Source of the DNA: Sphaeroforma arctica JP610
Lineage: Eukaryota > Opisthokonta > Ichthyosporea > Ichthyophonida
Direction of reading: 5' to 3'
Assembly: GCF_001186125.1 (NCBI RefSeq)
Contig: NW_014040057.1
Span: 1-32,116, forward strand
Length of the DNA: 32,116 nt
This document shows, in pieces, positions 20,977 through 32,034 of the stretch. The notes beneath the pieces were generated by a model. It worked only from the letters and a program-made list of their open reading frames with translations. It was not told the DNA's origin and searched no databases. Within the stretch, counting starts at the first letter, position 1, and every line of letters starts with the position of its first letter. A program made the position numbers and the translations under genes.

Positions 20977-20996
20977 NNNNNNNNNNNNNNNNNNNN
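20977..20996. other. Assembly gap (20 N)
   Basis: Twenty undetermined bases separate element C, cut at its reverse-transcriptase catalytic box, from microsatellite DNA. The true gap size is unknown, and the join may be a scaffold estimate. Confidence 0.98.
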
Positions 20997-21187
20997 TTGT
21001 GTTTGTGTGTGTACATATATATATATATATTTTTGTGAGTGTGTGTGTGTGTGTTTATATATGTACATATATATATATATATTTAATATATATATATATA
21101 TATATATATATCTGTTCATATATGTACTCATATTTATATTTGTGTATATATATATATGCCTATGTGTGTAAATGTGTACGCATTTTA

Positions 21188-21219
<32 letters not shown>

Positions 21220-21540
21220 GCGTGTGTGAATATATATTTATATTGAGTATGAGAATGAATATGAACATCTACATTTACATCGATGACTACTTCTACATAT
21301 GTACGTATTTGTGTACATTTAAATATATATATATAAATATATGTCTGCGTCTGTATGTGTCTGTGTCTTTGTCTGTATGTATGTATGTATGTATCCTTAC
21401 ATATATATATATGTGCGTGTGTGTGTGTGTGTATGTATGTATGTGTATATATATATATATACTACCACTTGTATATATATGTTTCTATATTTAATTGTTT
21501 TATTTTATAGTATATTTACTTATATGTGTGTGTGCGTGCG
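20997..21540. repeat. Compound (TG)n/(TA)n/(TATG)n microsatellite tract
   Basis: About 540 bases consist mostly of TA, TG and TATG repeats with short unique islands. The open frames here (rich in Tyr, Ile, Cys and Val) are products of the repeat and not genes. Confidence 0.95.
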
Positions 21541-22238
21541 TGCGTTGGTATGGATTTGTATATTAGTAAATATTCATCTTTATGTGCAAAATAGTAAATT
21601 CGAATTAGAATATATTTGACTGATTGCCCTTTCACATTGAAGTGATAGAGACTTGTTTGTTGGACCAGTTTATGTATGCGTTAATTTGGGCATGCAACCT
21701 TTGTATTGGAAAGTGCGTCATGAAAGGTTGAGCTCAGTTGCGTAAATTGTCTACTGAAAGCATCATGGATGTTTTTTGCCCAATAATGTACATACACTCT
21801 GTACGGAGATTTCTAAGTTCACTTGCACAAATGCGCAGAAAGTACACTCAATGGTTTTTTTTCCTCAGTGGCCGACGTTTGTTATGTAATTTCTTAATAT
21901 CATGAAGGTGGTTGCTTCACGTCAAGCACACAACCTGGTGCGGATACTATGCTTGATGCGATACGTTGTTTCACTGAAATCATTTAGCTGTTATTTTGAT
22001 CTTCAATATGTTTTACCTCGATCAGTTGAAACTTGCCGTGAGCGTCATTGGCTACTGATATTGTATACATTTGTACGAACGCTTTGTACTCTTGTGCGTG
22101 TTCTCGACCGGGAAGGCGACTGAACTTCGCCTCACATTATTATACCAGTCGCTGCTAATCGAGTAGCTGTGTACTATACGTCTGCTGCTTTTAATATAGT
22201 TTCAAATGTGGCATTAACCGAACTCATCTATCAAACAG
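21541..22238. other. Region upstream of the first visible Derlin exon
   Basis: By homology this should contain, or lead back to, a short first coding exon of about 15-20 codons ending in two bases of a split codon. I scanned it in the + frames and found no convincing candidate. The 73-codon frame at 21902-22123 does not look like Derlin. Confidence 0.5.
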
Positions 22239-24227
22239 GGTGCTGTTTGTCAGCTCGTTCGGTGGGACACTGGCCGTCAACTTTGGTTTGGTTCCATCTG
22301 GATATATCTTCCTCAGATGGGATGATATCTATTCAAATTTCCAGGTATGCTTAGTGATGTCCGGATTGAACCTTGAGCAACGAACTTTTATCACGCACCT
22401 CTGGTTTGAAAATTTTTTGTTCATAGAGTTATTCCAGGAACATTTTCTGGTTCTGAAACTCGATTCGACAACCCTGGTACTATTCGACGAGTGCTGGATA
22501 CTAGGATAGTTGTCACATATACATGTCTTGCCACCCAGTTGCAGTGGATCTCTAAACTATATAATTTAAACTTGTTATTGTTCTGAATCGTCGTTGTAGG
22601 TTCCCCTGTATATCGTGTGTATCGAACATATCGAACATTTATAGCCCAGAAGCATGCATTATTTGAGTTTGTACGTGTCGGATACGAACCCTGTCCTCGA
22701 TGTATTGGGCAAGACCACTAACGTATTGCGCTTACAATTGTTCTTCCACCTCAGATTTGGCGATTCTTCACGCCGTTCCTCTTCTATGGTAAGCTGGGAT
22801 TCAATTTTATAGTACATATGATATTTTTATATCAGTACTCGAAACTTCTAGAGACGGAGACGTACGAAGGAAAACCTGCGGACTATCTTTGGTTGCTGAT
22901 TGTGAATTCCTCTCTACTCATTGTATGTGCGAGCAAGCTTGTGTTCGGCCCATTCTACTCGAATGTTTATCTCGACTTAATAATACTCCACCTGTATTGT
23001 TGTCATTTGATTGCTATTAATATCCTGAGACGGGCGCGCCTTGAGTGGCAACCTACCTTGCACATCGACTATACATTAGTAATAAAGTCTCAGAAAGTAG
23101 CTCATAGCACATGCAGTTTTGCAGATTGTTTAGAGTGCCTGGCAGTCTTATACATGCCATACCTTCAATGTAGACCTCAGGGAACATATACAGTACTGCG
23201 AGGGATTGTGGATGAGCTTGCTCAGTGTTCACATGCTGTAGGGAGTGTATGTGCTGTTGCGTCCATGCTCAGGATTGAATTGTACTGTATGGCGCAGCCT
23301 AAGATCTACAAGCGTAGCGATAGCATGTTCGTAGTTTGCACGCGCACTCTATTTGATCGTTGAATGTCATCAATTACAGTCTCTTGCACCTCTTCTTCTT
23401 ATCAAGACTTGACATTTATGTACTCGTAGTAGACCATGGACAACTAAATCAATATTTTGGCTGTTTGACGACGTTCTGCAATACACCTTTCTGTCTCGTT
23501 TCAAGTGCTGAGTACCTCATTCTGTTTACCACAGTTCACCACTTTTCTTCTCCCATTTTTTATATAATTGTTAAGAAATAGCGGTCAATTTAGTTCATTA
23601 TGTATGAAACATGTTTGAATAGTTGGCTAATCGCGCATCTCGTCCCTATTTCAGATTTTTGGATTTCTGTGGCCGCTGCGTGTCCTGTCCATCTCTCTGC
23701 TGCTGTCATTGGTCTATGTTTGGTGTCAACTCAACAAGGACACGGTGGTCAGCTTCTTCTTTGGTCTTCGATTCAAGGTTAGTGCTTCGTTTAAGATAAG
23801 AAACCTTCGTCTGGTGTGTTGTGTTTCCTGGTTTCGTGCTCTACCGTCTCCTTATATCTAATTTGCTTGCTCTGTATTCCACTCACATAACTGCTGCGTA
23901 CACAACATCCAATTGTAATACTTTATTGGATTTCCCGTGCACACTAAGCGTTCGCACTAAATCTCTGATCGGCAAACCACCGCTGATGGTCGTACATTCC
24001 AATCATAAAACAACAGGCTCAGTATTTCCCGTGGGTACTGATGGGCTTTAACATCCTGATGGGTGGATATCCTCTGCTGGAATTCATTGGTGTGATGATC
24101 GGGCACAGTTTCTGGTTCATTACGTACTACTTCCCAGAGAATAATGGTTGGAGTCCGCTACCTACACCCGAATTTCTGTATGTTGTTCTACAATAATGTT
24201 TCACTCCGCGTGGCTTATTTTCGGTAT

Positions 24228-24260
<33 letters not shown>

Positions 24261-25633
24261 CTATATATATGTGTGTGTGTATGTAAACATTCATTCCCAA
24301 TTGAGTGGGATGGTCGGGATAGTGCCCCCGTTCAATTTTTATAAAGTGCTCTCGAGTATAACGGGAGCTTCATAAGCCGTGTTCCAATTGTGTGTTCAAT
24401 TGTTTGGCAGAGCTTAATACATAGTGATTTTGGCCATTCAAACCTATATTAATCCAGTTTGCCGTCGTTTACGCTATAAAATTGTATTGATGTCGAGGTG
24501 TGAGAGCTGAGTGAATGTTATGTGTATCGTATGCTTGCGTAATCGCTTGACTACTCATGCACCCATCGAACTGCCAATACTTGAATGACATGCACCCAAA
24601 AAGGGGAAAAAGTGAAAATGAGGAATTCAACTGTCACCGTCAGCGTGGCGGATCAGAATGAAAAGGGACTAGTCAAACACATACTTGTCTACATCTCGGC
24701 ATGGGCCGGTTTCATCACCCAATACAACCTATTTAATGTGCACACACAGTGTTATTAACAGAACTACTACCCTTCAATACAATATGTTTCCTTAAAACTG
24801 ACTGGTACCAGTTTGTACCTGTCTTCGCACATACATCGGCTGCAGTACCTGCATCGCGGAACCTCTTGACTTACACTGTACAGCACGCATATATTTTCTA
24901 TCTGCTCTGTGGCACCTCACCTCCATTTCATATCTAGCTGCGGTCTCGCAATCGGGTGTTTAGTACTCATATTTAGTTGCTTACGACTGGGTCTGATCAA
25001 CCAACCTCACCGTGTCCCGTCAATTCGCCAATTGTAAATGCTACTGCTCATGATCATCCACAGGATGTACAGTACTCAAGTAAACCTGGTTTACATATCA
25101 TTCTCTCTGGGGAAAAAGTATTCAAGATTACTAATATCGCTTCCGTGCACATGCACGAATAGGCGTGAATATTTCCCAGACAGGCGTCTGATATCTGGCA
25201 CACACGGGGCGCCAGTGGACCGTGGAGCTACATTCGAACAAAGAGCCGCCGCGGGCAATGTGCGGCAGGTATGTGGTTGAGTTTTGTGTCGGGCCAAAGG
25301 TGTCGGCTAAGTCTTAAGTTGTGTATTTGCGTTAGCATATGTATTATCGTTCTATATCTAAGCTTGATCTACAGTTTACATCACTATCGTTACACTACAT
25401 CGAATTTGGACTGCCAAGTCATTCGCGCAGGTCAGCGCGCGGGCTTCTCTATATATGATCGCTTGATGCTTTTCTCTGAAAGATGTGCCTTGATAATGTA
25501 GTCCAGAACGTTCTTACCTGCAGTTTCTGACGTTCTTTGTCAGATTGGTTATGTGCATGCGTTCACTAATTTTTCCCTTCCAATTCGACAGAGAGGATAC
25601 GACTGGGGTGCTGGACAAGCGCTAGGCAACTAA
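22239..25633 (+). CDS. DERL1: Derlin-1-like ERAD rhomboid pseudoprotease, six visible exons
   Basis: Derlins are multipass ER membrane proteins that help move misfolded proteins to the cytosol and recruit the p97/Cdc48 ATPase. Exons: 22239-22344, 22755-22922, 23655-23777, 24017-24177, 25184-25268 and 25592-25633 (TAA at 25631). All introns are GT-AG and the phases agree. Diagnostic text: NFGLVPSGYIFLRW, FQIWRFFTPFLFYGKLGF (the WR motif of derlins), FLYQYSKLLETETYEGKPAD, LVYVWCQLNKDTVVSFFFG, KAQYFPWVLMGFNILMGG, FIGVMIGH (GxxxG) and a C-terminal DWGAGQALGN, which fits the p97-binding SHP box (human DERL1 ends in a WGQGFRLG form). About 228 residues are visible; the family has about 250. The first exon is missing. 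The acceptor at 25184 was chosen over one at 25180 because it gives the better-fitting frame. Confidence 0.93.
24226..24284 (+). repeat. (TA)n(TG)n microsatellite in a Derlin intron
   Basis: TA repeats followed by TG, TA and TG runs lie about 50 bases after the exon that ends at 24177, inside the largest recognised intron (24178-25183). Confidence 0.9.
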
Positions 25634-26085
25634 ATACATTAAATACATATCATGATGAAAGCAGATGAAGGAGCGTGAGCGTTTCAGAAGAGTGTCTCTG
25701 CCACAAACCGGGCGAAAGGCGACTCGACGATCGCTCACCTGAGGGCCGTGCAATTGTGGTACAACTATGTCTATCACTTGCAAAGTATATCGATATTGTA
25801 AATAAAAATCAGCAAGTGGGTCGAGTGATGCAGTTGACTGTCTCGGTATGCTGCAAATACACCAGTGACTGTGGGAGTATTGGATTTGCGGACAGCTCCT
25901 ACGGTTCGCTTATCATCTATAATCCACCGGGGCTTCTGACCAACTCGGGATAAAAATAAATGCAAAACGGACTATGTCCAAACTACGTATGCACATCCAT
26001 ATACAGACAATTTTTGAGGTTTATTGGGTAGCTTTAAACAAGTTTATGAGGTTGTTGAGCAGCTTTAATGCTCTACAAGACTATT
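25634..26085 (+). other. Probable 3' untranslated region of the Derlin gene
   Basis: Candidate polyadenylation words AATAAA lie at 25801-25806 (about 170 bases after the stop) and 25955-25960. The 92-codon frame at 25675-25953 has no recognisable domain and is probably not coding. Confidence 0.5.
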
Positions 26086-26288
26086 GTCAAAATACCATTT
26101 CCATAGTATTGAGGTCCGTGTAGTTGAACTTGTTCCCTTGTTCTGACTGCAACGGCGCAAACATCATAGATGTTAGTGCGCGCGGTGACCGTGGGCTGGA
26201 CGGGGTTGGGCGACCCAATCGAGGACAGTATGAGCTGTCTGAGTTTATCCTAACGAAGGGGCTATCAAGCTCGCCGGTGGGTGATAGT

Positions 26289-26846
26289 TTATGTATGAAG
26301 TTCCGACTTTTGTTCGACGGCAAGAGGTCGCTTTGCTGTCGGCAGCCGATGCCTCCGGCTTGTGTTGATTTCGTTTGCTGTATCTCTAGATGTGTTCACT
26401 GACGTAGCCATTTTGTCTGTACCACGCGCAGCCAGATTCTCCTTACCACAACAAGTAATATACCTATTTTGGCTGTGACTATCTGTATGTTGTTGTTGAG
26501 AATCTATCCGTTGCTCTGATAAATCTATCCGTCGTCCGCTTATGTCAGTTCGTTGTCCACCCGTCGATTCCGCCTGATCTTGTTGCTCTGTACGCGTCCC
26601 CACCGGTGTGGAATGCTGAAATTGTAAGTCCGCATCTTTATCTGATGTTTGTTGGCTGCGTTTATTTCCAAAGTATAAGTCGATCGTGAAATCTTCAAGC
26701 GCTATGATATTCTGTCTGCGAATAGCCTGTGTTGGGTCTGAATTTTGTTTTACAAGTCTGCTTGAACCTATGGAATTTGGTAATCTGGCTTTAGTCAATT
26801 TAGGAGGTGGTGCATTGGTATACATTTTATGCATCGCAAAGGCCAT
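26289..26846 (-). CDS. Hypothetical hydrophilic protein
   Basis: A minus-strand frame of 185 residues from an ATG at 26846 (MAFAMHKMYTNAPPPKLT) to a stop at 26289. The frame is open further upstream, and the sequence just before it (ATTTGTATTTTAG on the minus strand, about 26889-26901) looks like a splice acceptor, so the real start may lie in an earlier exon. The product is rich in Gln, Ser, Thr, Arg and Asp with no membrane segment. Repeated RxDxSxxRxD phrases (RTDISGRRIDLSEQRIDS) stand out in the middle. A second minus frame, 26087-26323, begins before this one stops and is also Ser/Pro-rich; a spliced or frame-changed 3' end is possible. I do not recognise the family. Confidence 0.45.
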   Translation of the reverse strand: MAFAMHKMYTNAPPPKLTKARLPNSIGSSRLVKQNSDPTQAIRRQNIIALEDFTIDLYFGNKRSQQTSDKDADLQFQHSTPVGTRTEQQDQAESTGGQRTDISGRRIDLSEQRIDSQQQHTDSHSQNRYITCCGKENLAARGTDKMATSVNTSRDTANEINTSRRHRLPTAKRPLAVEQKSELHT

Positions 26847-26899
26847 AATTCTAATTCTGATGCGAATACCGATGCAAAATTGCCTAAAATACAAATAAG

Positions 26900-28600
26900 A
26901 AAGAAGATGGCTTCTGTTTCACTTAAATAGGTCTAGAAAGAAATTTGTGTACATGAAAGTACTGTATGTAACTGCATGAACCTTGTCATTCCTATTAATT
27001 TCTACATAATGATCTCAGCATTCCAACTCTCAACTGCAGTTTAGCATCCCGTACATAGGCTTTACTTCAACTAATATATACAATATTATTCTTATATTAC
27101 ATTACGAATGTGACTCGCTAGAGCACATCTGTACAGAAGACGATAGAACTTATCCTTTAAACCCCCTTTAAAGAGGTCCTCAAGGCTCAAGGTTCAAGTT
27201 TCTTAGAGGCCGAGTCGCCGAGGCCCGAGAGTGGGAAACTGGGGAAACCGGAACCCGGCATCTCTCGAGTAGAGGTCCAGGAGTCCAGTCACTTGAGAGA
27301 TCTCGACGATAGTTCTATAGTAGGCAATCGTTTTTAATCACCAGTTCTATTTACGGACATCACATCAGAATGCCCAAACCTCAAATGTCCTCAATCCGCT
27401 ATTACCTTTTAGAAAAAACCCAATAATTAAAAAAGGAGTCCAATAATTGAACGTTTTTAATACGCTTATTTACTTGATTTACAAACTTTAGCAACGTATA
27501 CGCAACAAAAGACGTGAAAAAACCTATTTACCTATTATTCAAATTAAATGGTCACCGTATCAATGATCTTCGAACATTTTAAACCTCAGAGCTCCGAATA
27601 TGCACCCGTAGAGCGAGCACCATAGGGCCAACCGACTTAAACATAACACGAATTCAAAGTTTACACCATGGCCTTCTGTAAAATTTAGGTTATGAAAAAA
27701 ACGTATTGCGGACCTGAAGCATTTGTGATTTTTTTTTAAATATGACTGAAATTTGAGGCAAAAAAATGTAGCCTTCTTCTGAAATCAAACACGAAATACA
27801 TTCTTTTCTTTTATACTGCTACATATTTACTTTTTTTTAAAAGATAAATTCTTGTTTTATTTTAGTAGGCTACATACATATGTATTTTGGTATAAGATTT
27901 TTTTTATGATTTTTTTTATAAAAACCCCAAACCAATAGTGGTTTTTTTAAATTGAGAGTGTTATGATTTATTTTTTAAAAACCCAATATATTTATGAAGT
28001 CATGAACCAGTTCATATAAAAAATTCATTCCAAAAATGTCATTTGAAGAAGGCTATAAAAAAACTCTTTGTGAGTCATCATATGTTTTTAAAAGTGATTT
28101 TTTTTAATTATGATATATTATTACCTTTTTGCTTTTTTATATCGTCTTATATATAAATATAAATAGCTTTTTTATTTGATCCTGTCGTTTTTGCAATGTA
28201 AAATTTCAGTGGTGGGTAGATAGGTTCTCGAGAAAAACTTGAATTTAAAAACAACCAAGTTGAGATTTGCTACAAGAATACGTATAGAATGCGTTTCAAA
28301 CTTTTAATGTTGAAAGGAATTGACTCCTACTTCCAGGAGAGTTTTAGGATTTAGGGTTTAATTATTATAATAAACATTTGTGTTGTAAACTATAATTATG
28401 GAAAATTGGTGTACGTTGTAAATACATCTAAGAATAGAAGCTGTAAGTTGTAAATTTAAAACAATTGGCATATGTTGTATATTACACTCGGTAAAATAAA
28501 ACATTTCTAAATATATCAATGATCATGAAAGTCGCAATATAATTTTTAAACCTGTGCTCATAAAACCAAAACCCGGGGGCAAACTGACAAACAAAAGCAA
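26900..28600. other. Intergenic AT-rich region, no gene seen
   Basis: There are many A and T homopolymer runs and no frame of interest. One island at about 27160-27310 is richer in G and C and purine-rich on the + strand (many GAGG, GAAAC and CTCGAG words), but I could not assign it. Confidence 0.6.
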
Positions 28601-28606
28601 ACCTTT

Positions 28607-29065
28607 TTAAATAAGCCTAAAAGTATAAAGAATAAAAAAACTTACCCAATTGCAAACGCCGATCGCAGAACGAACTGACATGATGTAAATCTCACATACA
28701 TGATACAGGGACTTAACGGTCAACTGTGTCATAGTGCGACGCAAGCTTATACGGAATAGCAATAAGCCCAAGCTGACTGCACATTCGCGAACACTGCTGT
28801 ACACCAATTTAAAGATATCATATTCTACTTTATAACTTAAATGACGATCAGAATAATCTTGCCTTAAAGCTGTGGGTGATACAGCAACCTGCGCGCATTG
28901 CGCGGACGTGCAATCCACTGCAGAGCACGAATAGTAGCGGTACATACTGCAAATCATAAAATCTCTGGTGACATCTTATATATTGGGTTTGGACAATAGG
29001 ATCCGTTGAATAGTGCTAATTACCGTCCTTTTTGGAGCTACACTGCATTATAAAAACATAGCACC
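28607..29065. other. Region upstream of the heat shock factor gene
   Basis: A 116-codon minus-strand frame (28607-28957) has no recognisable domain and is probably not coding. I saw no well-formed run of three alternating nGAAn units (heat shock element). TATAAAA at 29049-29055 is only 10 bases before the start codon, too close to act as a conventional TATA box for it. Confidence 0.4.
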
Positions 29066-30541
29066 ATGGTGGACGATACGTCACTAAAGTCCACATCAGA
29101 CCGGACAGGGTCCGTATCTACATTCTTGCAGAAGGTGTTGGCGATGGTGGAAGAGTCCGAAAGCAGCAACTTGGTAGCCTGGACTCCTAACGGAGAAAGC
29201 TTCCGGGTTTACGACCCCGTCCCATTTGCTAAAGAAGTGCTTCCGCGGTTTTTTAAACACTGTAACTTCTCCAGTTTTGTGAGGCAGTTAAATATGTATG
29301 ATTTCCACAAAGTCATGGATGTTCAGCAGGGGGCACTGTCGGCAGCCAGGTCAAAGGAGTGGGAGTTCATTCACCCAAATTTTAAACGCGGGCAGGCCCA
29401 ACTGCTAGCCTTGGTGAAGCGCAAAGCAGGGTCCACAGAGGGTACCAAACCCAAGGGCGAGAACTTGAAAAGGGTTATGAGTGAGGTGCAAGCAATGCAG
29501 GAACAGCAGGCCGTCGTGGCACAAAAGTTGGAGCACCTGGACACCGACAACCGCATCATGTGGAATGAGATGGTGAAGCTTAAGAGCAGACACCAGCAAC
29601 AGCAACAAACTATCAATAGAATCTTGTATTTCTTGAGCTCTATATATTCGTCGGACAATCTGCCGAATCAGCTGAGAGACACGGACGATGTACTGCAACT
29701 GCAAGGCCAGGGACAGAACAACGGGCCTGGAGGGCAGTCGAACACATCGTCGTTATTACAGAACACCCCTTCCTTCAGCAATGCGCGTGGTAATCCAATG
29801 CAGCCGCCGTCCAGCTACAACAATCTGGCGGAGCAGCTTATGGAGTACACCAATGTAAGTAACAACGGGGGTGGGGGTATGATGAACGCATTAGGAAATA
29901 GCCCTGCACTCGCTGGAGGGGGTAATGGTGGTGTGGGCAATAGGTCGAACTCGGGTTTGGGCAACAACGTTATTAACAATACCGGTCTGGGTTCAAACAT
30001 CCCTATGGGTGGCAACAATTCGGGGGCGGGGGGTAATAACACCTCGATGATGTCCGGTAATAATGCAATGAACGTCAATAATCCAGGGTTAAGCAACAAT
30101 AACGGTAACATGGCTGCGGTGATGAGGTCAGGGAATGGTATAGGGGTAAATAACTTGGGTAGTAACCAGGGTATGGGGGGGAACAATTTCTCGGGCTTGC
30201 AAAATGACAACGTGAACTACTTGAATAACCGCAGTTCAATCAATAACTCATCGTCTCAGAATAACCTGGGCAATTCTAATTCTAATAACCTAGGATCACG
30301 CGCAAACGGTGCGAGACTGTCGGTGGGCGGCGGTTCGGGTATGGGCAATGACTCTAAGATGAATTTAGCGCAACACAATTCGAATATGGGCCAAAACAAT
30401 GCAGGATTGAACGGATCGAATACACCGTATGGTATGGGAGGAAATAATAATAACATGCCGTACAATACAGCCTCCCCGAATTTGCCCTATACCGACTTCC
30501 AACTGGCGAATATGGGAATGGGGGATGGCCAACAGAACTGA
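29066..30541 (+). CDS. HSF: Heat shock transcription factor (HSF) family protein, intronless, 491 aa
   Basis: HSFs trimerise under proteotoxic stress and bind nGAAn repeats in promoters. The DNA-binding domain covers residues about 18-120 (STFLQKVLAMVEE, then FAKEVLPRFFKHCNFSSFVR, with RQLNMYDFHKV at 73-83, and WEFIHPNFKRGQ). Residue 79 is Asp where most HSFs have Gly; fungal Skn7 has the same YDFHKV text. A coiled-coil HR-A/B oligomerisation region follows at about 133-195 (SEVQAMQEQQ, NRIMWNEMVKLKSRHQQQQQ, RILYFLSSI). Residues about 205-491 are Asn/Gly/Ser/Met-rich and low in charge, a prion-like or activation tail. No response-regulator receiver domain is present, so it is not a complete Skn7. 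The ATG sits in a good context (GCACCATGG). TGA is followed by an in-frame TAA. Confidence 0.95.
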   Translation: MVDDTSLKSTSDRTGSVSTFLQKVLAMVEESESSNLVAWTPNGESFRVYDPVPFAKEVLPRFFKHCNFSSFVRQLNMYDFHKVMDVQQGALSAARSKEWEFIHPNFKRGQAQLLALVKRKAGSTEGTKPKGENLKRVMSEVQAMQEQQAVVAQKLEHLDTDNRIMWNEMVKLKSRHQQQQQTINRILYFLSSIYSSDNLPNQLRDTDDVLQLQGQGQNNGPGGQSNTSSLLQNTPSFSNARGNPMQPPSSYNNLAEQLMEYTNVSNNGGGGMMNALGNSPALAGGGNGGVGNRSNSGLGNNVINNTGLGSNIPMGGNNSGAGGNNTSMMSGNNAMNVNNPGLSNNNGNMAAVMRSGNGIGVNNLGSNQGMGGNNFSGLQNDNVNYLNNRSSINNSSSQNNLGNSNSNNLGSRANGARLSVGGGSGMGNDSKMNLAQHNSNMGQNNAGLNGSNTPYGMGGNNNNMPYNTASPNLPYTDFQLANMGMGDGQQN

Positions 30542-30544
30542 TAA

Positions 30545-31580
30545 GGCAGTTACCTTCCATATTTCCACGGAAATATATTCATATCTACTATCCAATCCGA
30601 TTAGTATGGCTTTTGCTTACCACGCCAGCGTGTAAAGGCGTACTCGGATAACTCTACAATACTGGTTATCACTACAACTGTGTGTGTGTGGTATAAAGAT
30701 GATTGGACTTGTTTACGTAACGTCTTAAAAAGTCACTTTGATGCATTGACACCAGGTCTTTACAACTACAGACATACGCACGCCGAGTATTTGGTTGGTC
30801 CAGGCCGGATATTTATAGTTGATGATCTAATTATGTACGGAGTAACTGAGTATGCTACAGCCGACATTATATATGCTGAAGTTCACTTAATTTGGTGATC
30901 GGACAGCTAGCGTGGCGGTGATACGGGCAATGGGGTTGGCATACAGTAGGAAAGAACGGTTGCGGATTATTGAGGCTGTTTAATACAAGTCTGCACGAAG
31001 CGCGCCAGTTTTGCATTGTTTTTTCATAGATGCAGGCTTGTGCAAAAACCCTGGTCTCTGTACCCTCGACAATAATGCGCATGAATAAGATAATTGTCAC
31101 GGAAATATGGGAAGTTGACATGATTTGTAGCAGAATACTGTCTGGCCTGAAGCACAAGGCCGGAATCTAGGGTACTACTATTTGAGGATCGAAGTAGACG
31201 GCCTATAGATTCTTGGATGACGTTGATGTCTATGATAAGCAGCAATACGTGTATTTACTATTCTAATTTAAGCAGGCTTGCCATGCCACGAGTAGTCAAG
31301 ATTGTAATTTCATGTCAGAAATGGATGGGTTAATGAGAAACACTGTGCGGTTTGAGCTTATACGAATTCTTTCTTCGAAGACACCGAGCCATGAACTTAG
31401 GAAGAGTTCGAATTAGACAGTATGCGTTCAAATGCACAAGGCGCTTGCTTTTGCGTTCTAATGCGCATGACGCTCTCTCTTGGCTTTACGCTGGACCAGT
31501 GATTCTTGGATCCGTTCATCTATATAAAGTAACTAAGCTAGATTTTGGCGTTGTAAATTGTAAGGTTTAGCTTGTGGAAA
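30545..31580. other. Region downstream of HSF, no gene supported
   Basis: Three frames of 72-96 codons (30680-30898 +, 30867-31157 -, 31352-31570 +) show no motif I recognise. The first part is presumably the 3' untranslated region of the HSF gene. I saw no strong AATAAA close to the stop. Confidence 0.4.
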
Positions 31581-31603
31581 TTATAAATATATATATATAT
31601 ATA
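31581..31603. repeat. (TA)n microsatellite
   Basis: A short run of TA dinucleotides. Confidence 0.85.
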
Positions 31604-31994
31604 AACGACGACTATGACCGCAAATTGAACTCAATAGTCATAACGTACACACGTCGTATTGTATTTGGTTTGGAATATTTAGGTAATGTAGTGTGTACGA
31701 TTCATAAGCTGCAATTGAACACACTTTTGTAACCTTGAAAGTCCTTATAAAACTCCGCACTGTGAAACTGTTATTTAAATGTCAGGTTCGACGAGGGTAG
31801 CTAACATGAATACTTGTATTTCTAAGCCAGCTACAATGCTTTAGAATTGAAAACTGGAGGTTGTTAAGTATTATCCGCCTTTTCAATCTCCGAACATTAT
31901 CCGAGGCTTAATATCCCCAATGCGTATCAGTTAAATAGGCAAAGGCGAATTCAACAGAAACAGGCCGATGCACTACCGTTTGAGTGGTCTGTCA
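31604..31994. other. Unassigned intergenic DNA
   Basis: No reading frame, repeat or motif of note was seen. Confidence 0.5.
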
Positions 31995-31995
31995 G

Positions 31996-32033
<38 letters not shown>

Positions 32034-32034
32034 G

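Noticed and set aside
20997-21619. Open frames of about 90-116 codons in the microsatellite region
   Set aside because: They are translations of TA, TG and TATG repeats (Tyr, Ile, Cys, Val runs) and carry no protein signal.
22680-22745. tRNA-like sequence on the minus strand inside a Derlin intron (B-box-like GGTTCGTATCC, anticodon-loop-like segment)
   Set aside because: The T-arm and D-arm do not pair properly and the B box departs from consensus. At most it is a very decayed tRNA or SINE relic.
22818-23363. 181-codon single frame as a stand-alone gene
   Set aside because: Only its first part (to 22922) is Derlin exon sequence; the rest is intron read-through after a clear GTATGT donor.
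29049-29055. TATAAAA just before the HSF start codon
   Set aside because: It is only about 10 bases from the ATG. A start site 25-30 bases downstream would lie inside the coding region and remove the true N-terminus.
29371-30595. Minus-strand frames opposite the HSF gene
   Set aside because: These are shadows of the HSF coding sequence; their composition mirrors its Asn/Gly and Gln codons.
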